A stretch of 64,000 bases of DNA, from contig NZ_CP071182.1 of NCBI RefSeq assembly GCF_017298635.1, forward strand, positions 2,790,001 through 2,854,000, read 5' to 3'. This DNA comes from Paenalicyclobacillus mengziensis (GTDB taxonomy: Bacteria; Bacillota; Bacilli; Alicyclobacillales; Alicyclobacillaceae). Numbering within the stretch: the first letter of the stretch is position 1; every line of letters begins with the position of its first letter. Shown here in pieces: positions 50,949 to 59,683 of this stretch. Position numbers and translations under genes: made by a program. The notes below the pieces were generated by a model. That model saw nothing but the letters and a program-made list of their open reading frames with translations. It had not been told where the DNA came from and ran no database searches.

Positions 50949-52157
50949 ATGGAGACATCTCTTTACCAGATTTCACTGAGGACGACGGTGACGAGCGGAT
51001 CGGGATCGCGCTCTCTGTTGCCCGCCACCGTTCACGGACTCGGCGGCCGACGCGCCGTGCTCTTTACCGATAAAGGCTTGACCAAAGCGGGCATTACGGA
51101 GAAAATCACCGAGCTGTTTCACACCATGCCAATGGGGGTGCAACTGGTCGGAGTGTTTGACGACATTGAACAGGACGCGAAGGCGAGCATCATCAACAAA
51201 GCGGTCCGCTATTACAAAGAGTGCTCGGGAGACAGTCTAATTGCCCTTGGCGGCGGCAGCGTGCTCGACACCGTAAAAGGCATCAAGTGGATGCTCAGCA
51301 AAGGTCTGACGGATATTCGCAAAGGGTTGCTCGGGAATGTCATCGAAATGTGGCCTCGCGCGCAGTACATTCCGATTCCGCACGTCGCCATCCCGACAAC
51401 GGCAGGGACCGGCGCTGAGGTATCGCCCATCGCGGTCATTTTCCACGACGAAGCCAAGGTCAAGATGAACATCATCAACCCGTTTGTGAACGCCGACATC
51501 GCGCTGCTCGATGCTGATTTGACGCTTGGTCTGCCTCGAAGCATCACAGCATTCACAGGCTTTGACGCGTTGACGCACGCCATCGAGGGCTATTTTTCGC
51601 CGCAGAGCAACCCTGTGGCAGATGCCTTTTCACTGCAATCCGCGCGGATGATTGCGGAAAATCTGCCGCGAGTCGTGAGCAACGGCCAGGACCTTGCAGC
51701 CCGGGCAAATATGCTGGTTGCAAGTTCCATGGCCATCTCCACATTTAGTCTCACACTCAACGCGATTCCGGTGCACAACATGGCCCATGCCTTTGGTGCC
51801 AAGTTTGGCATTCCGCACGGACTTGCGAATGCGGTCCTGCTCCCGTACGTGATGCGTGCCTTGCCGGATTTCTACAAGCCACGCATCCACGGTTTTGCTG
51901 AGGCGCTCGGACTGAAGGAAGCTTCGACCGATTCGGGAGAATGCTTGGAACAGGTCGTGCAACAGCTTGAGGCGTTGCGGGCAGAAGTTGGCCTGCCGAG
52001 CACCTTCAGTGACTTTGAAATGGCACAGGAAGTGCTGCGGAATATGGTGGAATTTGTACATGCCGATCCGTCGGGGGTGGTCTTCCGCCTGCCAGACGCC
52101 GTGATTCAGCACGTCACAAGGCAGGTTGCTGCCGCCCCTGCCGCTGTCGGACGCTAG
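50949..52157 (+). CDS. Iron-containing (group III) alcohol dehydrogenase
   Basis: 402 aa, start preceded by AAGGAGGAG. NAD-binding GGGSVLDTVKGIKWM and TTAGTGAEVSPIAV, then metal ligands in DALTHAIEGYFS (His) and HNMAHAFGAKFGIPHG (two His), with the Asp of NADIALLDADL. The family oxidises or reduces small alcohols or methylglyoxal-type compounds. It completes the ALDH-DUF779-ADH run. Confidence 0.93.
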   Translation: METSLYQISLRTTVTSGSGSRSLLPATVHGLGGRRAVLFTDKGLTKAGITEKITELFHTMPMGVQLVGVFDDIEQDAKASIINKAVRYYKECSGDSLIALGGGSVLDTVKGIKWMLSKGLTDIRKGLLGNVIEMWPRAQYIPIPHVAIPTTAGTGAEVSPIAVIFHDEAKVKMNIINPFVNADIALLDADLTLGLPRSITAFTGFDALTHAIEGYFSPQSNPVADAFSLQSARMIAENLPRVVSNGQDLAARANMLVASSMAISTFSLTLNAIPVHNMAHAFGAKFGIPHGLANAVLLPYVMRALPDFYKPRIHGFAEALGLKEASTDSGECLEQVVQQLEALRAEVGLPSTFSDFEMAQEVLRNMVEFVHADPSGVVFRLPDAVIQHVTRQVAAAPAAVGR

Positions 52158-52282
52158 GTCCTTGCGTCGTCTTTACGCCAGGCTCTTATTTTGTGCACTA
52201 CGTGGCATTGGCACTGGGTGAGGCCTTGGCGCCAGACGCTTGGCACTGTATAGGTTGGCGCGATTGGACCACCGGATGGGCT

Positions 52283-52333
52283 GAACCTCATCCTCCGATT
52301 GGTTTGGAAAACAATCTTTTTGGAGGATGGTTC
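52283..52333. repeat. Long inverted repeat after the alcohol dehydrogenase gene
   Basis: GAACCTCATCCTCC (52283-52296) faces GGAGGATGGTTC (52322-52333), with an inner GATTG/CAATC stem (52297-52301, 52312-52316). Together they form an extended hairpin about 20 bp before an IS605 right end. No clean T-tail, so terminator function is uncertain. Confidence 0.5.
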
Positions 52334-52395
52334 GGCTCCTAGGCAGGGACTTGTGATCACTCCCCATGCCTGAAGGCCTTAGCATTACCCATAAG

Positions 52396-53745
52396 TCACG
52401 TTGGATGGAGGATCTCCCACATTGTGGTTAGGTCCTCAAGCCGACGGAGTCCTTTCCATAGGACTTTAAGACCTGGATTGCCATCATGTTTGCGGCCTAG
52501 AAAGCCGCCGAGCTTGGCAATCCAAAGGACTGCGGTTTGCAAGTTCGGTGGGTGTTTGGGAAGAGAAGTGCTCTTGTGTTTAGCGATATAGAGGGCCTTC
52601 CACTCGCTCTCGCGGAGGACTACAGTACATGGTGCCTCAGGCGTCTCTCTTGCTTGATATGTTAACCATAGCAGGCGCGTGGCAACGATGCTATACACCG
52701 CCACCGCACGCGTCAGACGATCCTTGGTTTCCAACTGAAGTTTTTCAATTTGGCAACCGCTTTTCAAAATGTAATGGTACCTTTCAATTCGCCAGCGATA
52801 TGTGTACCATGTTAGGCATTGCAGGGCTTGCTCCATCGCGGTAACAGATAGGGTGGTCAAAAGCATCCATTCTATTGGTTCTTCGTCATTGGGTGATGAT
52901 TCTTCTCGGACGAGAAGCGCGGTCAACGTAGGGGGCTGAAGGTTCTCCTTCTTTCGATGAGGTGGCGTTCTCAATGTTACCGTAGCCACCTGCAGGGTGA
53001 GTAGGGCCATCCGTTCAGGTCGATCATCCGCACGTGGAATCTTCACGGTCGTTCGTCCTAAGATCGGGTTGCTCTCCACCGCATGCCACAGATACTCCTC
53101 AGAATCGTGCAAACGGCGATCCCACGCAGCCCGAACTAAAAAGTCATGATGACTGGCCGCAAGTAGGAAAAGGTCAAAAATATCACTTTCCCGGTCTCCA
53201 ACCATAATGACCCTGGTGGAATCAGGAACAGTGTTTCGTACCTCTTTCGTCATATCAATCCAGCGGGCACTCTCTTTGTCCGCTAAGGTTCGTTTTTTGT
53301 GCGTGTTACGACTGTCCTTTCCCTCCGGAGAACGCACCCACATATGATGGGCTAAGATACCCTGTGGTACTCCCTCAGCCGATACGGCAAGACAACTGTG
53401 CAGAAAAAAACCGGATAGACCTGCTTGCCCGATGGGGCCGAGTCCCTCAGTCTGGCGGTGCAGGGTAAAGTTAAAGACAGTGGTATCCTGTATAGCCAGG
53501 ATAGTAGACTGATTCTGCATTTTGTCTAAAGTCGCCTCTCGATGAGAATCGTATATGGCTTGCAACGTTACCTTCGGATTGCTGAAGAAACGGTACGCTG
53601 CTTTGGTTGCGCTCCATTCACCGAGGGCCTCCGGTAATGAGCTTTGTGGGTGCTCTGCGAGTTTTTCAACTAAGGAGATCAGCCGCTGGGTCAGACGAGC
53701 GTCGCCCAATTTTGCTGTTGCAAACTCCCTGGCTGCCCACAGCAT
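52396..53745 (-). CDS. tnp: IS4-family (Tn5-like) DDE transposase, copy 2
   Basis: 449 aa, identical in translation to the protein at 24157-25506, with the same DDE and YREK residues (YTYRWRIERYHYILK). Intact, presumably functional; its start overlaps the DruA-like gene by one base. Confidence 0.95.
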   Translation of the reverse strand: MLWAAREFATAKLGDARLTQRLISLVEKLAEHPQSSLPEALGEWSATKAAYRFFSNPKVTLQAIYDSHREATLDKMQNQSTILAIQDTTVFNFTLHRQTEGLGPIGQAGLSGFFLHSCLAVSAEGVPQGILAHHMWVRSPEGKDSRNTHKKRTLADKESARWIDMTKEVRNTVPDSTRVIMVGDRESDIFDLFLLAASHHDFLVRAAWDRRLHDSEEYLWHAVESNPILGRTTVKIPRADDRPERMALLTLQVATVTLRTPPHRKKENLQPPTLTALLVREESSPNDEEPIEWMLLTTLSVTAMEQALQCLTWYTYRWRIERYHYILKSGCQIEKLQLETKDRLTRAVAVYSIVATRLLWLTYQARETPEAPCTVVLRESEWKALYIAKHKSTSLPKHPPNLQTAVLWIAKLGGFLGRKHDGNPGLKVLWKGLRRLEDLTTMWEILHPT

Positions 53746-54647
53746 CAGTACGTTTCCTCTATCGCTAAGAAGCGTCGAAAGTGGCGGTGCAAGGGATACA
53801 CGTAGACATCTTTAACGGGAAGGCTGTGACGATGATAACGATCCAACTTTCCTCGCCCCGTTGTTTGTCCCACGCAAAGCCAATTGGCGGCCTTATAACA
53901 GGTGCCGGAAAAACGCTCCCGTTCTACAAATGTCTCTAGTAAAACTGGTTTATATCCGTACAATTTTGGCCAATCACGAGTTACTTGCCGAGCAGCCATA
54001 CCAAGGATACGGGATGCCAAGTGAGGCACGTGTACCCAAGGCAGAATCAGGAACCGAGCGTTGTTGATCACAAGATGTAGTTGGTCGGAACGCTGAGTTG
54101 CCTTCCAACCGATAAAGGAGTCGCGAGCAGCTACTTTCCAAGCGGCAGCACCAAAGCCGAGGACGGCCAAAAGAGTGTCTTCATGCTTAACGATATAACG
54201 TACCTGAGCACCTGGCAAAGGTCGGTATCCCAGATAATGATAGCGCTCTACCAACTCATTCCATAACTTCGAATCCGCTGTTGTGGTCACACGATGTAGG
54301 GTGAGATTGACAAGTTCTGAAATGGAACAGCGGATTTCAGGCTGGGGGCTGGAGACGTCAGTGATTTTCACCCGTTGCGCAGGCGTATACGAATGTGTCG
54401 GAGCAGGCAGAGATAACAGTCCGTCCTCCTGCATTCGTAAAAGGGCTACCCTTGCAGACATTACTTTCGGTAGCCCATCCGGTTTTAGCCAATCAAGAAC
54501 AGCACACATTTCACGAGCAATGGCCGCCCTGGTTGGAAATTGTTGAGGAGATGCGATAATCCTCCGAATCACAGCAAGTTCTGATTCGGTGAACATTCTC
54601 CCACAGTATCGATAGCCTAAGTCCTTTGTGGTCCGTTGAGTATTCAT
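53745..54647 (-). CDS. DUF4338/DruA-like protein carried by the IS, copy 2
   Basis: 300 aa, identical in translation to the protein at 25506-26408 (NNARFLILPWVHVPHLASR and LLETFVERERFSGTCYKAANW cores). Conservation of both genes without change in both copies suggests the DruA-like gene is a working part of the IS, not passenger debris. Confidence 0.8.
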   Translation of the reverse strand: MNTQRTTKDLGYRYCGRMFTESELAVIRRIIASPQQFPTRAAIAREMCAVLDWLKPDGLPKVMSARVALLRMQEDGLLSLPAPTHSYTPAQRVKITDVSSPQPEIRCSISELVNLTLHRVTTTADSKLWNELVERYHYLGYRPLPGAQVRYIVKHEDTLLAVLGFGAAAWKVAARDSFIGWKATQRSDQLHLVINNARFLILPWVHVPHLASRILGMAARQVTRDWPKLYGYKPVLLETFVERERFSGTCYKAANWLCVGQTTGRGKLDRYHRHSLPVKDVYVYPLHRHFRRFLAIEETY

Positions 54648-54749
54648 GAGACGAGTCTACAAAAAGTCTAGGCATGTGTCCAGCACTTTTTGCAAATCAC
54701 TTATGGGTAATGCTAAGAGCTAAGAGCAAGGGGTTTTACGGCGCATTTG

Positions 54750-54789
54750 ATAAACCAGGCTGTCATAAACCAGGCTGTCATAAACCAGG
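54750..54789 (+). repeat. Tandem 15-bp repeats at the IS605 target site
   Basis: ATAAACCAGGCTGTC occurs at 54750-54764 and 54765-54779, then a partial ATAAACCAGG. The first copy begins with ATAAA, the complement of the TTTAT target motif, directly at the element boundary. Confidence 0.8.
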
Positions 54790-54863
54790 GTCCCGTTCAA
54801 GCAGTCGCAAGGTTGCGGAAGCACCTACCTGGTGGCCCAGCGGGACTGTATAGGCCAAGGTGG

Positions 54864-54977
54864 CTAATCATCACTCAAAACACGCTTTTGATAATACACG
54901 TAAATGACCGGGAGCAATGCAACTGTAGCGAACCCGAGTGCCATGAGTTTCATGTAACGGGCGTACATAACGTCCAT
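54864..54977 (-). CDS. Very small membrane protein
   Basis: 37 aa from ATG 54977 with GGGGTG 7 nt upstream (an ATG at 54992 would add five residues). Sequence MDVMYARYMKLMALGFATVA then LLPVIYVYYQKRVLSDD: one membrane helix with a basic-aromatic C-terminal end, typical of small sporulation or stress membrane peptides. No family name assigned. Confidence 0.45.
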   Translation of the reverse strand: MDVMYARYMKLMALGFATVALLPVIYVYYQKRVLSDD

Positions 54978-55197
54978 TTTTACGCACCCCATGTAGGTTG
55001 TGATATAGACTTTTTATAGACTTTTTGCACCGTAACATATGCCCTGTTTTCATGAGCGGCGCATGTACATCCGCCCATTTTTACAGAAATTCGTGACCTC
55101 GCGTAATCATAAGTCCGGGCCAACTGGGCTCGCAATGACGTCGATGGGAGGATTCGATGGACCTGTAACGAACACTCCTCTTTGTGTGTGAGAGGAT

Positions 55198-55794
55198 GTG
55201 TGGATGATGCGGGGCGGGGCTATCAAAACGGATCGGGACATCTGCCGCATCATCGAACAAGACACGTGGATGATGGGGATTCTGCGTGACGTTCGATGGC
55301 TCGGCTTGCCCGATAGTTGGGTATGTGCGGGATTTGTGCGGGCGAAGGTGTGGGATGTCCTGCATGGCTACGAACATAGGTCTTTTCTGCCGGATGTGGA
55401 TGTTATTTACTACGATAATAGGGATGTTCGTGAAGAGACCGAAAAGGTCTTGGAGTCGAAGCTGAGACAAATGTCCCCGAAGGTGCCATGGTCGGTGAAA
55501 AACCAAGCTCGGATGCATATCGTGGACGATGCGCCACCCTACTCCTCTTCATTTGACGCCATCGCAAACTTTCCCGAGACGGCAACTGCGTTGGCTGTGA
55601 GGTTAACTGAAGCCGACACGGTCGAATTGGTAGCCCCGTGGGGTGTGGACGATTTAATCCATCTTGTGGTCCGTCCGACACCGGGGTTTGACGGCGCCGA
55701 TGCGTTCAAATCCCGCATCTATGCACGCCGCGTCGCTACAAAAGGCTGGCAGACAACATGGCCCCGGCTGACTATCCTCAGAAACTCCAGGTAG
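55198..55794 (+). CDS. Nucleotidyltransferase-like protein (DUF925 family)
   Basis: About 196-198 aa; starts possible at GTG 55198 or ATG 55204/55207 (GAGAGG upstream). Contains the family pattern WVCAGFVRAKVWDVLHG followed by LPDVDVIYYD, i.e. a G(F)xR and DxD arrangement of the nucleotidyltransferase fold, and a C-terminal DLIHLVVRPTP segment. The family's substrate is not known. Monocistronic. Confidence 0.78.
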   Translation: MWMMRGGAIKTDRDICRIIEQDTWMMGILRDVRWLGLPDSWVCAGFVRAKVWDVLHGYEHRSFLPDVDVIYYDNRDVREETEKVLESKLRQMSPKVPWSVKNQARMHIVDDAPPYSSSFDAIANFPETATALAVRLTEADTVELVAPWGVDDLIHLVVRPTPGFDGADAFKSRIYARRVATKGWQTTWPRLTILRNSR

Positions 55795-56647
55795 TTGTGG
55801 GTTCCGTTCGTATTTCGCACGGCTCCATTCAGCGAATGGCGCGGCCAGCCGACCAGCCGACCAGCCATGCATGTCGCTTTCCGATCCGGTTCGTCGGCCC
55901 GCCTAACATCAACACCGCCCCACGTCAATTCGGGGATGTCGGTGCGCTGTGCTACCTCTGTTACAATCGCCTAGGCAGAAGCTGTGTTCCGGTGAAAATC
56001 TGCTGGATACCCAGTTGGGTATTACTGCACCTGCACCTCCTACCACGCGTACTCCCACGCCTATTCCTATTCTATGTCTTTTCCGATTCAAGCGAACATA
56101 GCTTCACATTGTGGGAATTGAGCTATGCATCCGGAAACATCCGTCAGACCTGGTCACAACCAGTATGGTAGGTGAGGCTGTCAGCCTAGATGTCACCAGA
56201 AGGTTTCCAGTATGCCTAGGAAAATTACGAAGGTCGGAGGAAGTGAGTTCAGTTTGTATGTCAACGGGAATTCATTGGACACTCCTCATCTCCTGCAAAG
56301 ACGGATATCAGGTAGATCTGATAGAAGTTGACCAACAGGGAACCTTTGGCATCACGACAAATACCGCCGTGGGGATAACCCCTGACTACGAATTCACAAG
56401 CGGATCGCTGACGGATTGGGCTGCGAGCCTGTCTTAAGAACTTTCCATCGAGCGAATGCCATCATGATTTATCAGAAAAGTATTGATGTTCCAGGGCTCG
56501 TAACTCTATAATCTCTCCATATGGCCGCAACTTAAAGTGGTCACGCCGATCACGCCCAGTGGCTACAATCTGCTGCCTGGTACCGAGCGAATAACAGCAG
56601 GCTGGACCATCGACTGTCATTGCCACGGAGTGGCTGGGGAGGACCGT
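55795..56647. other. Region without a secure gene; possible frameshifted small ORF near 56212-56437
   Basis: The plus-strand ORF 55758-56171 has poor, Arg/Pro/Leu-rich composition and seems non-coding. From ATG 56212 one frame gives MPRKITKVGGSEFSLYVNGN, and a neighbouring frame continues with TLLISCKDGYQVDLIEVDQQ and runs to a TAA at 56437. Both parts look protein-like, so a small gene with a frameshift around 56275 is possible. No family recognised. Confidence 0.3.
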
Positions 56648-57595
56648 ATGAGCTCAATTCTCTCAATGTTCAATATGAAGCAAGAACAAGCGTCAGGACG
56701 TTATCTCCAGCATTCCCGCTTGTGGCCCTGGTTGTCCGGAATGACCTCCATTATTCTTGTGACGGCTATTTGGGGATATAGCAATGTGGTGATGCGGCAG
56801 GGTGAAGGTAGCATCGCGCCCACGGTTTTGATGTGGATGAGGTTCGGTGTGGCTGGGGTTCTGATGCTTCCTGCGCTGATTCGGATCCGCCTGTCCTGGA
56901 AAAACTGGACAATTGGGCTTGCGACTGGATTTCTGCTCGGCATCTCGGTCTTGGCTCAGTGCTGGGCAATGCTTTCCATCCCGGTCGATGAAGTGGCGTT
57001 TATCACAGCGCTATATGTTGTGTTTACGCCACTGGCCATGGCCATTATTCAAAGAACCTCACCGTCGATGCGGATGTGGATGGCCATCCTCTTGAGTTTC
57101 ATCGGCGTGGCTCTGCTTATTGGCAAGCTGACCTTGAATCTGCACGTAGGCGCGTTCTGGGCTCTCGTCGCAGCCATAGGATTGTCAGGTCAAATCATTT
57201 TTACCACTTATCTCGCGAATACACTCTCTTCCATTAAACTGGCAAGCCTTCAGTCTGTGGGTGCAGGACTTACCTTGACAGCAGCAGTGCTTGTGCAAGG
57301 CTATTTTCAGCCTTCTGTGTATCACGGCCTGTTTCATTGGACCGCGACTGAATGGTATTTTATCGGCTTCTTAGCCGTCATGGGCACAGTCGTCGCCGTG
57401 TTCATGCAAGCCTTCGGGCAAGCCCGTATTTCGGCCACCGATGCAGCTCTGGCATTTAACATGGAACCCGTGTGGACCGTTGTGTTCGCGTGGGCCATCC
57501 TGAGGCAGGGCATGTCTGTTGTTCAGGCTGTCGGTGCCGTTTTGATTGTCAGCAGCTTGATGATTGTCTCCACTCCAAAGAAGGGGGTCCAATGA
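56648..57595 (+). CDS. EamA/DMT-family transporter
   Basis: 315 aa from ATG 56648 with GGGGAGG 6 nt upstream. Ten predicted membrane helices as two EamA repeats (LVTAIWGYSNVVMRQG in the first, ATDAALAFNMEPVWTVVFAW in the second, with the family Pro/Glu before the last helices). These proteins export amino acids or other metabolites. Followed 65 bp later by the LarA-like gene. Confidence 0.88.
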   Translation: MSSILSMFNMKQEQASGRYLQHSRLWPWLSGMTSIILVTAIWGYSNVVMRQGEGSIAPTVLMWMRFGVAGVLMLPALIRIRLSWKNWTIGLATGFLLGISVLAQCWAMLSIPVDEVAFITALYVVFTPLAMAIIQRTSPSMRMWMAILLSFIGVALLIGKLTLNLHVGAFWALVAAIGLSGQIIFTTYLANTLSSIKLASLQSVGAGLTLTAAVLVQGYFQPSVYHGLFHWTATEWYFIGFLAVMGTVVAVFMQAFGQARISATDAALAFNMEPVWTVVFAWAILRQGMSVVQAVGAVLIVSSLMIVSTPKKGVQ

Positions 57596-57660
57596 ACTTA
57601 TAAATTTTGGATAGCTAGAGGCGGACTGTCGTATGGTGATGACGGGCTTAGGGAGGAATT

Positions 57661-58965
57661 GTGGTGGGGATGGAGGTTGTGAATCGGTTACTCACGTCGA
57701 TACCGCTACCGCAGATGGTACCTGTACGACAGCGCTTTGATGACACGCACATCACCGATGTGCCTTCCGCTGTATGGTGGGCTTGTGACCAAGGAGGGGT
57801 TCGATCGCGAATCATGCCTGGTGCACGGGTTGCCATTGGCGTTGGGTCACGCGGCATCGCCAATCTGCCGGTCCTCGTAAAGGCTGTGGTCGATGTCGTC
57901 AAGGCAGTCGGGGCACATCCATTCATCGTACCTGCCATGGGCAGTCACGGTGGGGCTACTGCAGAGGGACAGCAGGCGATGCTTGAACACCTGGGGGTCA
58001 CAGAGTCTCGTGTCGGGGCACCCATTTTATCCACGATGGAAGTCGTCGAGCGAGGCAGGTCGGAGAGTGGTCTGCCCCTCTACGTCGATATGTATGCTGC
58101 TGGGGCAGACGGCATCATCTTGATAAATCGCATCAAACCCCATACGTCTTTTCGCGGACCCATCGAATCTGGCCTGCAGAAGATGATGGTGATTGGTCTC
58201 GGCAAGCAAAAAGGGGCAGATTCTGCCCACGCTCTTGGTTTTGAGCATATGGCGGCCAGACTGAGTGAACTCTCGAACGTTTTCATCGCGAATCTACCAT
58301 TCCTGTTTGGCCTTGCAATTCTCGAGAACGCCTATGACCAAACTGCAAAAGTCGCAACTATCCTGCCTGAGCAACTGCAAGATGAAGAACCGCGGTTATT
58401 GAACGAAGCACGGCAGTTGATGCCGCGAATTTTGTTGAATCCCCTTGATGTGTTGGTTATCGATGAAATTGGGAAGGACATCAGCGGCACAGGAATGGAT
58501 CCGAACATCACCGGCCGTTTTAGCAACGACCTCATCAAGGGTGACCTGACCGTTTCGAGAATCGCGGTGCTCGGCCTAACAGATCGATCGGATGGAAACG
58601 CAACGGGCCTCGGTTTAGCGGATACAACCACGGTCCGCCTAGAGCAGTCCATCGACAGGGGCAAGGGGTATATGAACGCGCTCACTTCGACCTCAATGCC
58701 TGCTGCTAAACTCCCCATGGTTCTTGACACGGATAGGCTTGCAATTCAGGCGTGCATCAAGACGTCGCTCGCACCGGACTTGAAGAATGTTCGAATGGTG
58801 CGCATTCAAAACACGTTGCGGCTTCATCACATCTTTATTTCAACAGCTCTCCTGAACGAGGCGACGGAGCACCGTGGTGTCGAGGTGTTAGGACCACCAC
58901 GTCCGCTTTGTTTTGATGCCTCTGGAAAATTGTGTGACGAGTTTCAATCCGGAACAGACGGATAA
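57661..58965 (+). CDS. LarA-like (DUF2088, lactate racemase domain) protein
   Basis: 434 aa from a GTG (GGGAGGAA close upstream; GTG 57664 or ATG 57670 also possible). N-terminal VAIGVGSRGIANLPVLVKAV, VPAMGSHGGATAEGQ and NRIKPHTSFRGPIESGL match the LarA fold with its nickel-pincer-cofactor binding loops. Characterised relatives racemise or epimerise alpha-hydroxy acids; the substrate here is unknown. No larB/C/E genes are in the window, so the cofactor would be made elsewhere. Confidence 0.8.
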   Translation: MVGMEVVNRLLTSIPLPQMVPVRQRFDDTHITDVPSAVWWACDQGGVRSRIMPGARVAIGVGSRGIANLPVLVKAVVDVVKAVGAHPFIVPAMGSHGGATAEGQQAMLEHLGVTESRVGAPILSTMEVVERGRSESGLPLYVDMYAAGADGIILINRIKPHTSFRGPIESGLQKMMVIGLGKQKGADSAHALGFEHMAARLSELSNVFIANLPFLFGLAILENAYDQTAKVATILPEQLQDEEPRLLNEARQLMPRILLNPLDVLVIDEIGKDISGTGMDPNITGRFSNDLIKGDLTVSRIAVLGLTDRSDGNATGLGLADTTTVRLEQSIDRGKGYMNALTSTSMPAAKLPMVLDTDRLAIQACIKTSLAPDLKNVRMVRIQNTLRLHHIFISTALLNEATEHRGVEVLGPPRPLCFDASGKLCDEFQSGTDG

Positions 58966-59025
58966 GGGAAGTCGGGAGTGGAAGTCGGGTTGCAGGGTTC
59001 GTGGAAGTCGGATGCAGGGTTCAAT
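58966..59025 (+). repeat. Tandem 23-bp repeats after the LarA-like gene
   Basis: GGAAGTCGGGTTGCAGGGTT plus CGT (58980-59002) and GGAAGTCGGATGCAGGGTTC plus AAT (59003-59025), preceded by a partial unit GGGAAGTCGGGAGT directly after the stop codon. Confidence 0.8.
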
Positions 59026-59110
59026 AGAAGGTGTCTTCGGCGGATGGTTACCGTTGCAAATGGCTCCGAGGTCTGCAGGCTGTAGAGGAACTCTCCACGA
59101 CAAAGTCTGA

Positions 59111-59130
59111 AGGTCCCCATACGGGGACCT
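59111..59130. terminator. Hairpin between convergent LarA-like and sspH genes
   Basis: AGGTCCCC-ATAC-GGGGACCT, a perfect 8-bp stem with a 4-nt loop. T-tails are weak on both strands, so termination is likely but not certain. Confidence 0.5.
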
Positions 59131-59212
59131 GCGTTGTGTGACGTTGGTGCTGTCAAAGATGTGCGCTATCTTGACTGAACAGGTTTCTCCTTGAGACCAA
59201 GTCAGGCTTTTC

Positions 59213-59404
59213 TCACTGTAAACCTTGGTCTTCACTGAGTTCATTTACATGAACTTGGTGGCGTTCATCAGGATTTTTGAGGTGATACACATTCGCCATC
59301 TGTGCCCGTTCATCCACGTTTTGGATGTACACCTGCGTTCCGTTATGTGTAACGCGCGCCATAATTGGAGATGCAGCGATGTCCTTTGCTCTCTTTACGT
59401 CCAT
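59213..59404 (-). CDS. sspH: H-type small acid-soluble spore protein
   Basis: 63 aa. MDVKRAKDIAASPIMARVTH, NGTQVYIQNVDERAQMANVY, then HLKNPDE closely match SspH (MDVKRAKEIL...VTYNG..V.IQ.VDE...A.VY...NP). It is preceded on its strand by GAGGAGG 6 nt from the ATG. SspH is a minor spore-core protein made in the forespore under sigma-G/sigma-F-type control. It is divergent from the DUF3870 gene. Confidence 0.9.
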   Translation of the reverse strand: MDVKRAKDIAASPIMARVTHNGTQVYIQNVDERAQMANVYHLKNPDERHQVHVNELSEDQGLQ

Positions 59405-59683
59405 ATGTAAACCTCCTCGAAAGCAGTTGTGCAGTTTAGATATGTGCTTAACTCGGTAATTTATACATCATGGGTCATAAACTAGAGGAAGGCCGAGGTT
59501 GAATCATTGATTGATGTAATATAAAACTGAATGAATCGGGCTTTAAAGTGAGTCGGAATTGGTTTTCAAAAGTCAATGGGACGCGGTTCCCTCAAGTTCT
59601 TTTCGTCAAGTCGGCCGTTCTGATTGACTCGTCCTTATTTCTTAGGTGGTTCTTATTAAATCGTTTTCATTAGGAGAGAACAT

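Larger units (their letters stand above)
52378..54717 (-). mobile_element. IS4/Tn5-type insertion sequence with DruA-like gene, copy 2
   Basis: Same 2,340-bp length and the same perfect 19-bp inverted repeats (52378-52396 and 54699-54717) as copy 1, in the same orientation, exactly 28,239 bp away. The bases at its two sides differ (GCCTGAAGGC left, AGCTAAGAGC right), so there is no target duplication, unlike copy 1. Confidence 0.93.
52354..54749 (-). mobile_element. IS605-element remnant: right and left terminal hairpins only, with an IS4-type copy between them
   Basis: The left flank (TGATCACTCCCCATGCCTGAAGGC, from 52354) matches the right-end hairpin of the IS605 at 24115. The right flank (GCTAAGAGCAAGGGG then TTTTACGGCGCATTTG, to 54749) matches its left end, and the adjacent ATAAA complements the TTTAT target motif. 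tnpA and tnpB are missing; only the 2,340-bp IS4-type element lies between. Confidence 0.8.

Noticed and set aside
24139..54717. Composite transposon formed by the two IS4-type copies
   Set aside because: Copy 1 has its own target duplication and copy 2 is explained by recombination inside an IS605 remnant; the interval contains core genes such as lexA and glyS.
54747..55019. 90-codon plus-strand ORF after IS copy 2
   Set aside because: It begins inside the 15-bp tandem repeat, has no ribosome site, and lies over a better small gene on the minus strand.
55758..56171. 137-codon plus-strand ORF
   Set aside because: Arg/Pro/Leu-rich composition without a ribosome site; starts inside the upstream nucleotidyltransferase-like gene in another frame.
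56570..56640. Possible T-box leader before the DMT transporter (TGGTACCGAGCG)
   Set aside because: It lacks the AGGGTGGNACCGCG core, an AG-box stem I and a terminator.
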